The notes under the pieces were generated by a model. The model did no database searches. It was not told where the DNA came from and saw nothing but the letters and a program-made list of their open reading frames with translations. From Saprospiraceae bacterium (lineage in GTDB: Bacteria > Bacteroidota > Bacteroidia > Chitinophagales > Saprospiraceae): a stretch of 64,000 nt of DNA. A program made the translations under genes and the position numbers. This document shows positions 46,895 to 55,294 of the stretch, in pieces. Where the stretch lies: contig JADJNF010000003.1 of the NCBI GenBank assembly GCA_016714445.1, positions 1 to 64,000 on the forward strand. Direction: 5' to 3'. How positions within the stretch are numbered: position 1 is the stretch's first letter; each line of letters starts with the position of its first letter.

Positions 46895-47275
46895 ATTATT
46901 TTGTTTTTTTTGATAATAATTTGTCGCCCCTTAAACTAAGCCAAAAAGGTCAGACGCCAGCGAAAAGAAAACAATGGGTAAGCGCATTTGCCCACTTGTC
47001 TGCTTTTGCACATTTAAAGGCAAATATAATATTTTGGCAAGTGTTGTGCAATAGTAATTAAGAAAGCTTTTTATTCTGAGATTACATTTTTGAAAGAAAC
47101 AGAATAAGTCCTGATCACTGACGATAGTTTCTTTTTTTATATCAAAATTCACCTGTCTGTGTTTTGCAGATTTTTTAAGTTTGACTCCGCTAGACTGAGG
47201 AAGATTCCGTTCAACAGGGCGTTCATCGCATGTCCGCTGGACACGACGAATGGTTAGTTGTTATTGTCTAGTTTT
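46895..47275. other. 381-base gap with an unusual imperfect hairpin
   Basis: A 73-codon open frame on the minus strand (46931-47152) is not protein-like. At 47212-47260 an imperfect hairpin has outer CAAC/GTTG, an unpaired 6-base spacer, and an inner stem with bulges around TGTCC-GCT-GGACA (47231-47243). The layout resembles an integron attC site, but the R-box consensus is only partly met. Confidence 0.4.
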
Positions 47276-47596
47276 TTAGTTATTAGAGTTCATTGAATTT
47301 AATACTTCCTGTGTTATATCTTTTCCACCTGTCAGGTTTGAATATAATGCTCCAATGGTATAAATCGGTCCCCATGGGATTCCCCACCAACCCAAAAAAA
47401 GTGTTATTAAAGTAAAGCCAATACTATGCTTTACTGTTGGCTCTCCTGCTTTGATAAAATAAATATCACTACCACGTTTAAACGTCATTACGAGTATTGA
47501 AAAGCAGTATTGGAAAACTACAAATTTTGCCCCATTATTTAGCTCCTTGTTAATGTCTTCAACTGAAAGGCCATCAATGTTTTTTATTACAGCCAT
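47276..47596 (-). CDS. Conserved small hypothetical protein with hydrophobic GWWGIPWGP segment
   Basis: 106 residues. N-terminal DINKELNNGAKFVVFQYCFSILVMTFKRGSDIYFIKAGE, then a hydrophobic stretch SIGFTLITLFLGWWGIPWGPIYTIGALYSNLTGGKDIT. The second half looks membrane-inserted. Homologues of this shape are common in Bacteroidota and Firmicutes as uncharacterised proteins. It is the first of a run of small minus-strand genes with wide spacers. Confidence 0.6.
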   Translation of the reverse strand: MAVIKNIDGLSVEDINKELNNGAKFVVFQYCFSILVMTFKRGSDIYFIKAGEPTVKHSIGFTLITLFLGWWGIPWGPIYTIGALYSNLTGGKDITQEVLNSMNSNN

Positions 47597-47831
47597 TTTA
47601 AATTATTTTTAATTTCCTACTCACTTGGCTTTTCGGTTTCGCCCCGTTTTTATGGTGGTCGCTGGTCTCCACAATTTACTTCTTTATCAATCGGTCAGTC
47701 AGCATAGTCAAGAAGTGATATGACAACTTGTTGATTCTCTTGATTGTATGTATCCATTATGTCGTTTCCTTAAAACTACCTAAAACGTTTTGGCTACTCA
47801 ACTGCTCGGCCCTATTAGGCGAGATGTATGT

Positions 47832-48137
47832 GTGCGCCTAGCGTGGCAAATATACGACTAAAATGTTATGTATACAACACTTAATAAAAGAAGTTTTCTA
47901 GAGGGGAATGCCCGCAGGATAATTATCCAACTGGTTGAAAGTCTCTCATACACTGGTGCAACGCCTTGAAGGATAAGCATGTCCACCACCGCGCATGGTT
48001 TTGAGTGACCTAAGTACTTAAACCCTCCTGTTTTCTACTGGTTCGGGTAAGCGGATATGACACGTGTATGTATGTTGATGTAAGATGCGGTCCCCATCAG
48101 CAAGGTTAGTGGGATGGCTACTGGTTTGGCAGAAGCC
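47832..48137 (+). ncRNA. Probable 5' fragment of a group II intron
   Basis: The sequence begins with GTGCGCC, the group II intron 5' consensus (GTGYG), and continues with domain I-like elements: TTCTAGAGGGGAATGCCC, GGTTGAAAGTCTCTC, GGTGCAACGCCTTGAAGG, then a GC-richer structured stretch up to 48137, where the next gene's stop begins. No domain V hairpin and no reverse transcriptase gene is present, so it would be a 3'-truncated, immobile remnant. Identification rests on motif resemblance only. The remaining part of the 47597-48138 gap has a short GGCG/CGCC hairpin near 47820-47840 and nothing else. Confidence 0.45.
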
Positions 48138-48138
48138 T

Positions 48139-48777
48139 TTATTTATTGTCCAAAGGAATAATCCCATCAATTTGTCCATCAATAACAACAAAAAGTGCAT
48201 TAAGAATTGGTGCGTTACCATAGGAGCTGTCTTCCCAGACATTATTATGTAATTGAACGAAAGTATTTAAGAGTTCTTTGTCCGCTTGTCTGGATATTAC
48301 CATCATACATCTTCGTCTTGGTATTGATACTAATAATTCTTTGGCATTCAAAAGTTCGTGTGCTTTCATCATGTGATATCTGCACAATATTTTTTCACTT
48401 GAAAAGTCCTGTCCCGATGCAGTTAAAACTTGTTTATTTAGAGCTTCTGAAATTTCAAAATCAGAAACAATTCCTTCCAAGTTATCATACGCTTGTTTAA
48501 GTATTTGATTTAGGTCTTCTCCTTCTACATCCTTTGGCATTAAAAAAACAAAATTATTTGGTGCGTCATATCCAAAAGCTACTACAAGTTCAGGTTGTTC
48601 TTTTGTTCCAATTATCGTCAGTTTCAACGCTCCAGCCTGAATTCCAACCCAATCACCAGGTTTTAAAATCGGATAGATTTTGTCGACTTGTCCGGTTTTT
48701 ATTTTATTAATGTCACTTTCAACTCGCTTGTCAGATTCTGAGTCACCCTTACCGAAAATTCTTTTAAATAATCCCAT
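48139..48777 (-). CDS. Hypothetical cytosolic protein
   Basis: 212 residues from the ATG at 48777 (MGLFKRIFGKGDSES); the frame opens ten codons earlier but that start is less natural. No signal peptide or membrane helix. Recognisable stretches are IYPILKPGDWVGIQAGALKLTIIG, PELVVAFGYDAPNNFVFLMP and SIPRRRCMMVISRQADKELL, none of which I can tie to a family. The MGLFxxIFG start is common in small Bacteroidota stress or immunity-type proteins, but no role is claimed. Confidence 0.6.
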   Translation of the reverse strand: MGLFKRIFGKGDSESDKRVESDINKIKTGQVDKIYPILKPGDWVGIQAGALKLTIIGTKEQPELVVAFGYDAPNNFVFLMPKDVEGEDLNQILKQAYDNLEGIVSDFEISEALNKQVLTASGQDFSSEKILCRYHMMKAHELLNAKELLVSIPRRRCMMVISRQADKELLNTFVQLHNNVWEDSSYGNAPILNALFVVIDGQIDGIIPLDNK

Positions 48778-48832
48778 AATTATTTTTTTAGTTGTTTTTT
48801 TATTCAAGTTGCCGACACCTTTATTAATTGTT

Positions 48833-49240
48833 TCAGTCTTTATTTATTAATAACCATTCATTCAGATTCAAATTATATTTAATGTCTTTTGGGCTATCGC
48901 TTATTCTCCTTTTTATAACTACTTCATTGGCATTTAGCCATTCTATTCCTGTTATGCCACCTTCATAAGTTCCAAAGCCTTCAGAAAGTTCAAAGTCAAT
49001 ATACCACTTCGCCTTTGGATTGGTAAAACCAAGTATAAAGCGGTCATCACTTCCAAGCAAGTTAATTGCTTCATTTGACCAGGAATAAATGATTGCTTTA
49101 GTTTTTTTATCTGGGGATAACTTTTCTAGATAAACATGTGTTGGAAAATTAATTTTTTGCGAATTATCTGAATTTTTATTGGAGCAACCAATTAGAAACA
49201 GGCTAAAGATGATTAGAGAAATTATTGTATTATGTTTCAT
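48833..49240 (-). CDS. Hypothetical lipoprotein
   Basis: 135 residues with a lipoprotein signal (FSLFLIGCSN, Cys at residue 19). The mature part has short beta-rich segments (TKAIIYSWSNEAINLLGSDDRFILGF, WYIDFELSEGFGTYEGGITGIEWLNANEVVIKRRI). No family recognised. Same strand as its neighbours; 55 bases to the gene downstream and 30 bases to the gene upstream. Confidence 0.65.
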   Translation of the reverse strand: MKHNTIISLIIFSLFLIGCSNKNSDNSQKINFPTHVYLEKLSPDKKTKAIIYSWSNEAINLLGSDDRFILGFTNPKAKWYIDFELSEGFGTYEGGITGIEWLNANEVVIKRRISDSPKDIKYNLNLNEWLLINKD

Positions 49241-49270
49241 GCTTTCTACTGATTTTATGGGGATCTCTCG

Positions 49271-50071
49271 TCAATTATTTATCTGATGATGTATATGGTC
49301 ATCGTGTCTGACTGCACGACAGCCCTGAAATCTAATTTTATTGTTTGTTAGGTTCATTCTTTTATTTATATGAGGTTCAATTAGAATTTTTTGGGTTAAA
49401 GGACTTTGGACTAATTTGATTACTAAGTTCCTTGTGTTTTCAAGATCAAAAACTAAATCATTTCTTGATCCTAAGGTTAAAAATTTAGTATAATCATAAT
49501 GCCAATATCCTGCTGATTTGCATTCTTTTGTTTGATTGTATTCGGTGTCTGATGGTTCAACAAATGCACCGTATCCAGTATTTGAAGGTTTTAGATTTCC
49601 TTCTTTTTCATTTTTGGTATAGTAAAATGATAAATCCACTTTTCTACCATCGTTGTGACTTAAATGTGGAAGCAAAGGAAAACCATCTATAAACGGGAAA
49701 TTTGCATCTAAATACGAGACTTTAAGTAGTTTGTTCTCTGAATTTGTTTTATCTGCTAATTCAAGTAATTGGGTTTTAAGCCTTGGTTTGACGTAATGTC
49801 TATTTAGTAATGGTGTAATATAATTGTGAGGAATTAGGTTATCTGATTTGGTTATTGGTAAAGGTACTCTTCCGGAAATTTTTGCAAATATTGGAATAAT
49901 TAAAAAGGTCAATAGCAAATAAATTACTAAGAAAGAAGAAAGTTTTGTCCATTTGGAATTTCCTTTTTTCACCCATCTAAAGAATGCAAAATTCATAATC
50001 CATACTATTCCACCAATTTGAGTAATTATGGTTAGAATGCTGACAATGATAACATGTGCTAAAATCTTCAA
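49271..50071 (-). CDS. Membrane-anchored LAS-type (M15/M74-like) metallopeptidase
   Basis: 266 residues with two N-terminal membrane helices (about 5-30 and 42-64), followed by a periplasmic domain. The zinc motifs of LAS peptidases are present in order: SHNDGRKVDLSF (about 138-149; His, six residues, Asp) and, near the C-terminus, DHIHHQ (HxH; about 257-262). LAS enzymes such as MepA and D-Ala-D-Ala carboxypeptidases cut peptidoglycan cross-links; this one probably does too. It is preceded 3 bases upstream by a membrane protein gene, so the two may work together. The family match is by motifs only. Confidence 0.65.
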   Translation of the reverse strand: MKILAHVIIVSILTIITQIGGIVWIMNFAFFRWVKKGNSKWTKLSSFLVIYLLLTFLIIPIFAKISGRVPLPITKSDNLIPHNYITPLLNRHYVKPRLKTQLLELADKTNSENKLLKVSYLDANFPFIDGFPLLPHLSHNDGRKVDLSFYYTKNEKEGNLKPSNTGYGAFVEPSDTEYNQTKECKSAGYWHYDYTKFLTLGSRNDLVFDLENTRNLVIKLVQSPLTQKILIEPHINKRMNLTNNKIRFQGCRAVRHDDHIHHQINN

Positions 50072-50074
50072 TTT

Positions 50075-50776
50075 TTATTCTTCAGAATTTTTTATTCTTA
50101 ATAATACAATTTTCTTTTCTGATGAACTCCTTTTTGTTAGGATGGATTCCGGTGCTTCAAACAAATAATCTGCATACACTTTAATAAACTCAGTTGAAAA
50201 GAAATTTTCTTTTTCTTTTGGCGCTTGTGCATCACGTCCGTAATATATTTCAGTGAGTACATAATTATTAACTCCATCAATATTGTAAATGTATTTTTGG
50301 CTTCTTTGCCCCATTTTGATAATTTTTTTCTTTCCGTTGATGGTAAGAGTATTGTCGCCGACAGGCAATGTAATCGTTTGGAAACTTCCTGATGGAATTT
50401 CTGTTTTTATTAAATCTTGAGTTCGATTATAATATTCGACTTTTGCTGACTTTATCGTTCCATTATCTATGGTTAAGTCACAATCTAATGAATGAAGGCT
50501 ATAAAAACCTGATAATATTGCCCCTAAGATCACGCCTATTCCAATGGATATTTTATTTCTTTGGACAAAATTGGGTTGTTGACCTTCAGGTACGCTCTTG
50601 TTCAGGAATTTTATGAATATCAAATAACACAACGCTGGAATAGTTAAAATTGTGATAGCAAATATGCCAAATGTAGGTATAGTTGGGAAAAAACTAATAA
50701 TACCTCCGATCGGAAATCCCATTAATGATTGGACTAAAACCATTGTTAAAACAACACGAAGCAATGTAAATTTCAT
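50075..50776 (-). CDS. Hypothetical membrane protein next to the LAS peptidase
   Basis: 233 residues with three N-terminal hydrophobic segments (about 5-28, 33-57, 75-97), then an exported or cytosolic beta-rich domain (DLTIDNGTIKSAKVEYYNRTQDLIKTEIPSG, LPVGDNTLTINGKKKIIKMG, YVLTEIYYGRD). No family recognised. The stop is 3 bases before the start of the LAS peptidase gene, so they are co-translated. Confidence 0.6.
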   Translation of the reverse strand: MKFTLLRVVLTMVLVQSLMGFPIGGIISFFPTIPTFGIFAITILTIPALCYLIFIKFLNKSVPEGQQPNFVQRNKISIGIGVILGAILSGFYSLHSLDCDLTIDNGTIKSAKVEYYNRTQDLIKTEIPSGSFQTITLPVGDNTLTINGKKKIIKMGQRSQKYIYNIDGVNNYVLTEIYYGRDAQAPKEKENFFSTEFIKVYADYLFEAPESILTKRSSSEKKIVLLRIKNSEE

Positions 50777-51136
50777 AAATGTTTATTATTTTATATTCTA
50801 ATTAAAATATTTTACCTTACCCTATATTTTTTACTAAAATTTAATCTTGCAGACCGCCACAAAATGGAAAGCTCTATTTATAAATTAAAAATTGACATAA
50901 CAATCACTCCTGTTCAAGTACTGTTAACCGAATCCATCTCTTTGTGAATCACCTTATAAGTGAACATATCCCGACCAACATCGGGAGTGGTGTGAGATGC
51001 ACTCAACAGCGGCTTCTGGTGGTGGGGATGACTACTCGATTACCATTTCGCTTTCATTTATCTTTTTACAATTTAAAATTCTTGATTATCTACTCTCATA
51101 AGCCATAAGTCATCCTGAATATTCACTATTATTTAT
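50777..51136. other. 360-base gap without genes
   Basis: AT-rich at the start and GC-richer near 50970-51030, where CCCGA-CCAACA-TCGGG forms a short hairpin. No T-run and no open frame of note. The base composition jump resembles the other spacers of this region. Confidence 0.4.
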
Positions 51137-51472
51137 TCAATCGTTTGTCACATCCGAATCGCAACCCATAACGGCTAAAACATATTTTGATCCCCGTTTA
51201 ATATAGAGCATAGCACTTGAAGTATCTTTTTTCACGCCATTAATTTCGTATGTTAAGGTGTAAGATACATCAGTCATTCCATCCATTCCAATATCAACAA
51301 TTTCGCCAACTTTAATATTTGAGATTTTAGTTCCTTTTGGATAACCATCGCATGTCCCGGTTGGTAATTTTGTTGATAAATCATTTATAATTTGTTCTTC
51401 GAATGTCTTGCCTGGTGAACAGCCTATAAGGTAAAATGCAGAAATGATTAAGATGATGAATACTGGTTTCAT
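51137..51472 (-). CDS. Small lipoprotein with conserved cysteines
   Basis: 111 residues; lipobox FYLIGC puts the lipidated Cys at residue 18. The mature domain has CDGYPKGTKISNIKVGEI and a C-terminal GSKYVLAVMGCDSD, two cysteines that could pair. No family recognised. Isolated by long spacers on both sides. Confidence 0.6.
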   Translation of the reverse strand: MKPVFIILIISAFYLIGCSPGKTFEEQIINDLSTKLPTGTCDGYPKGTKISNIKVGEIVDIGMDGMTDVSYTLTYEINGVKKDTSSAMLYIKRGSKYVLAVMGCDSDVTND

Positions 51473-51874
51473 TGTTGATATTTTAATTTTAATAAATTAT
51501 TGGTTCCAAATTTATTTTTTATTCTTTCGTTTTTTGGTTAAGACTAACGGCTAATGTGAGATCGTGTTTATTTTTCTTCACAGCTCCATACTTTCGAAAT
51601 TTCAAGTCTATAGTAACCTATCGCATCATCTCCTTCATCCAAGACAAATATAAAACAATATATTTATCCGGCAAATAAAACTAAAATTAAAATTTATGGT
51701 AAGGTTTTATAGTTGTTTTGGTGTTGCGGATTTTGAGTTTATTGACTTCAATATCCTCATGGTGAATGTATTCAGACCAGGTAATGGGAATGGAAGATAT
51801 TGATATTTTTCTTTTTCAGTTTTGGGGTTTTGTGGCTGGTTGTCCGAATAGCGGTTTGGTGATTATATTTTTTG
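51473..51874. other. 402-base gap without genes
   Basis: Nothing convincing. The stretch 51700-51850 looks like diffuse, stop-rich former coding sequence, but no protein could be read from it. Confidence 0.35.
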
Positions 51875-52486
51875 TCAGCCCGATTTAATTTGTACAAAGT
51901 CTTCATATCTGGTAAAATACTCTAATCCTACAACCAATAGCATCGAGCTTATGATATATACTTTCTGCATGATGAATGACCAATCCATATAACCAAAACC
52001 AAAAAGGAAAAAGAAACAGTAATACGTCAATAAACAAACAATACAGCAGAATTTAAGTAAATGAAGTTTTGTCTTTAGGATAAATGCAGTAATGGTAAAT
52101 AAACCAATCAATGTTAAAATGATCGATATTACTCCCACGTCATGTAGAGGTGTTGCAATTAAGAAAATAAATATTATGTTGGCAATCCCTATATATTTTA
52201 AGATATTAGCCCATTGTCCTGAGGAGATCTTTTTTGACATATTGATAAAAAAAATTCCATAACCCACCGAGTGGAATGCCATTCCAATAATGGCCCAAAT
52301 CCTGCCATGGTTTTCTGCACCATTTATCGCATATGGTTCAAACAAATTGCTTATGAAATTTTTTGACCAACCAAACCCTATAGAATTTTTGTCGGGCAAT
52401 GAGCCGCCTGGATATTCGAATGCTGCTATTACTAAAAATATTACTGAAGTAATCAGGCAAATCAAAACAGCATACTTCTTAATCAT
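51875..52486 (-). CDS. Multi-pass membrane protein (DUF998-like)
   Basis: 203 residues with six predicted membrane segments. The loop after the first (YPGGSLPDKNSIGFGWSKNFISNLFEP) and the NHGRIWAIIGMAFHSVGYGIFF segment match the general pattern of DUF998-type membrane proteins. No catalytic residues stand out. Single gene, flanked by long spacers and, upstream, the IS256-family copy. Confidence 0.6.
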   Translation of the reverse strand: MIKKYAVLICLITSVIFLVIAAFEYPGGSLPDKNSIGFGWSKNFISNLFEPYAINGAENHGRIWAIIGMAFHSVGYGIFFINMSKKISSGQWANILKYIGIANIIFIFLIATPLHDVGVISIILTLIGLFTITAFILKTKLHLLKFCCIVCLLTYYCFFFLFGFGYMDWSFIMQKVYIISSMLLVVGLEYFTRYEDFVQIKSG

Positions 52487-52808
52487 CTGTTTAATATTCC
52501 GGTAAATAATTGTTATCTATGGTTGTTACAAAGTCGTTTGCAATAACTGATAACCTTTTTGTGTCCTGTAGCGGACGCAGAGATAGAAAGACTGATTTCA
52601 TATTACTTAGGTGTGCTTTGACAGGCAAATGTACAATTTACATTTAAGTTGTACAAATTGTCTGCTGTGGCGAAAAGCTTATCTTCAGAGTGAAAGCCTG
52701 TGAGATAGATATCCACCGCTTTGAATAAATTTACACGCTTGGGTAACTCCAGGAAAGCATAAGCAAGCTGTCGGCTGGGACGGATGATGTAAATTGACCT
52801 AAGTACAA
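52487..52808. other. 322-base gap: second intron-like fragment, cut by an IS
   Basis: Bases about 52690-52805 (GAGTGAAAGCCTGTGAGATA..., ending TGACCTAAGTAC) share the 12-base sequence TGACCTAAGTAC and a general style with the intron fragment at 47832-48137 (there at 48006-48017). This may be another group II intron remnant. The IS at 52809 is inserted directly behind it. A GTGTCC/GGACGC hairpin lies at about 52560-52578. Confidence 0.3.
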
Positions 52809-54161
52809 GGGACTGTAAAGTATTTTGTGTTTACGATGGTAGGATAAAGAAAAATTGAATTTATTTTCGCGGGTCAAATTTTTTTTAAAAATTTGTAACA
52901 TGAAACATCAAAAATCAGACAATCCATTACTTGATGAGTTGGTATCGCAACTCAAGGGTCCTGAAGATTTCAGGAATTTGCAGGATCAATTACTAAAACG
53001 GGGCATTGAGGCATTACTCAATGCAGAGATGAACCATCATTTGGGCTATAACAGAGGTGATAAACCTATTGATGAAAATATGCGCAATGGCTATTCACAA
53101 AAGACATTAAAGACGACAAGTGGCGAGCAAGTCATTAGTGTACCTCGGGATAGGAAAGCGGAGTTTGACCCTGTGATCCTGCCTAAACATAAGACGATCA
53201 CTAAAGAATTAGAGGATTGCATTTTACTCTTTATGCTAAAGGCATGAGCAATGCAGATATCATTGATTTTATGGATCATACTTATGGAGTAAGTTACTCA
53301 ACAAGTGCCATTTCATTGATTACCAATTCATTGCTTGAAGATATTAAAGCTTGGCAAGGCAGACCTTTAGATGACCAATATGCTGTAGTGTGGATTGACG
53401 CCATTCATTACAAAATAAGACATGAAGGTCAAATTGTGTCCAAAGCCTGTATGGTTATTTTGGGAATAAATACAGCTGGGTGCCAGGAAATACTAAGCCT
53501 GAGAATACATGAAAGGGAAACAGCAGCATCATGGGTGGATATGCTGGATGACCTTAAAAGCCGGGGAGTAAAGGATATATTATTTTTATGCTCAGATAAC
53601 CTTACAGGTCTGGAAAAAGCAATACAAGCGGTGTATCCAGATACTATCCGTCAAATATGCATAGTTCACCAAATCAGAAATAGCATGAATTATGTTTCAT
53701 ATAAAGACCGAAGGGCTATTATGGCTGATATAAAAAAATATACAAGGCATCGAATGAGCAAATGGCCTTGGACGCCTTCAACGAGTTTAAATCTAAATGG
53801 TCAGCAAAATATCATTTGGTAGTAAAATCCTGGGAAAATAATTGGACAAACCTTACCACTTTTTTGGCTTATCCGCTTGAAATCAGAAAACTTATTTACA
53901 CAACAAATATCATCGAAAGTTTTAATGCCAGCCTTCGAAAATATACTAAAAATAAAAAGTCTTCCCAACTGATGATGCAGCACTAAAATCTATTTATCTT
54001 GCCGCACAGCAAATTCGTAAAAGTGGGAAAAGATGAGATTTGGGTGGCCAATCATTTATAATCAGCTTACCATTTATTTTGAAAATAGAATCATTATTAA
54101 TTAACAGCGTCCCATGAAATTAAATTTGATTTTTCTTAAACACAAAATTATGCACGAGCTC
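52809..54161 (+). mobile_element. IS256-family element, copy 1 (1353 bp, exact target duplication)
   Basis: Ends were set by an 8-bp target duplication AAGTACAA (52801-52808 and 54162-54169). The left end GGGACTGTAAAGTATTTTG and the right end (read inward GAGCTCGTGCATAATTTTG) form imperfect inverted repeats, strongest in the inner part TATTTTGTGTTTACGA / AATTTTGTGTTTAAGA. About 57 bases lie between the transposase stop and the right end. Two further copies are at the right edge of the window. The element's transposase reading frame is broken. Confidence 0.92.
52900..54104 (+). pseudogene. IS256-family (mutator-type) transposase, frameshifted copy
   Basis: The full product would be about 400 residues starting MKHQKSDNPLLDELVSQLKG. 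The DDE residues are in WIDAIHYK, LCSDNLTG and NIIESFN. Compared with copy 2, this copy lacks one base at four places: CTTCTT to CTCTT near 53228, eight to seven A's near 53735, six to five A's near 53955, and five to four A's near 54020. All fall in short repeats or homopolymers. As read, no functional transposase is made, but the pattern also fits sequencing error. Confidence 0.88.
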
Positions 54162-54182
54162 AAGTACAACGTATCCTGTCTT

Positions 54183-55022
54183 TTAGTCCCATAAATTCCA
54201 TCTTATCTGATAGGGATAACGTTCATAAATACTATTATCTTCTTTTATACTATTCCCTTGCTTCCCATATTTTATAGCTTCATCCATTATTTTTTTTGCT
54301 TCTTCCTTTTTTTCCATTTTATGTAAGCTGCTGCCTTTATAATATAGTGCTTCTGCAAACCCCGGATATTTTTGTATGGTCCTGTCAAAAGCGTCTATAG
54401 CTTCTTCATACTTACCTTGTTCATATCTTGAAATTCCTAAATAAAATAAATCAAGATAATGTATCCATTCTGCCCCATGCTTTATCAATTCCTGGTTGAT
54501 TGTTTCTTCCAGCAATTTTTCAGCATCCGAAAACTCATTTAGCTGGATTTTACTCAGCGCTATATAAAAATTATAGGAATGATCCATGACGTAACTATTA
54601 CCCTTTTTCCTCTTACAGGCTTCAAAGTCAATGATGGCTTCTTTATATGTTTTAGAAAAAATACACTTCATGAATGCCCGATATTCCTGCCATTCATTGT
54701 TTTTGTCAAATTTCACAGCTTTATCCAGATACATCATGCCAACTTCATATTTTCCTTGCTTGAACAGTGGCATGGCCTTTTGTTGCCATAAGTATGCAAT
54801 GGTAGAATCTTTGGCCAGGCCTTTATCTATTTCATTTTGCCATTCTCTGGAATAAAGTCCCATTTTCCAGGCACCATTTTCCAGATGTTCTTTAATGATT
54901 GAGTCTTGCTGTTCTTTTGTTTTTGGCTGATCATTTTCGACAATGTTAAGTTTTTTCGTTTCGTCTGATTGTTTACACGAAACCATCAGGATTAATACTC
55001 CAATTTTTATAAATAATCTCAT
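54183..55022 (-). CDS. TPR-repeat lipoprotein
   Basis: 280 residues from the ATG at 55022, chosen because it gives a lipoprotein signal (VLILMVSC, Cys about residue 16); the frame is open further upstream to 55103 without support. Tetratricopeptide repeats cover about 70-265 (AYLWQQKAMPLFKQGKYEVGMMYLDKAVKFD, LDLFYLGISRYEQGKYEEAIDAFDRTIQKYP, AEALYYKGSSLHKMEKKEEAKKIM in parts). TPR lipoproteins act as scaffolds in the periplasm. The IS256-family copy inserted only 21 bases beyond its stop codon, leaving the gene intact. Confidence 0.82.
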   Translation of the reverse strand: MRLFIKIGVLILMVSCKQSDETKKLNIVENDQPKTKEQQDSIIKEHLENGAWKMGLYSREWQNEIDKGLAKDSTIAYLWQQKAMPLFKQGKYEVGMMYLDKAVKFDKNNEWQEYRAFMKCIFSKTYKEAIIDFEACKRKKGNSYVMDHSYNFYIALSKIQLNEFSDAEKLLEETINQELIKHGAEWIHYLDLFYLGISRYEQGKYEEAIDAFDRTIQKYPGFAEALYYKGSSLHKMEKKEEAKKIMDEAIKYGKQGNSIKEDNSIYERYPYQIRWNLWD

Positions 55023-55294
55023 TTTTGATTCAATTTTAAGATGCACAAGTTTCAGGATTTTGTGCAGGTGTGATAATAGATTTACTTCCGCCCATAACGT
55101 CAAACCTATTTATTTTGTTGGAAATCTTCCTACGGACTGAATATTTCACATCTTTGGGGTTACTCCTGAACAGTTACATTATTTGTGAAAAATATTCTTA
55201 AAAACATGTAAAGCTTTTGATTTATAATAAAGTACTTTTATCGGATTCTCAGATCGGGAGCCTGACAATGGGATACTACGTTTTCTGGTCGAAT

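Noticed and set aside
46931..47152. 73-codon gene after the SPFH gene
   Set aside because: Composition is not protein-like, no start context, and it runs through short inverted repeats.
47276..52486. Integron cassette array
   Set aside because: Only one spacer has an attC-like hairpin; the others lack R-box pairs, and no integrase is in the window.
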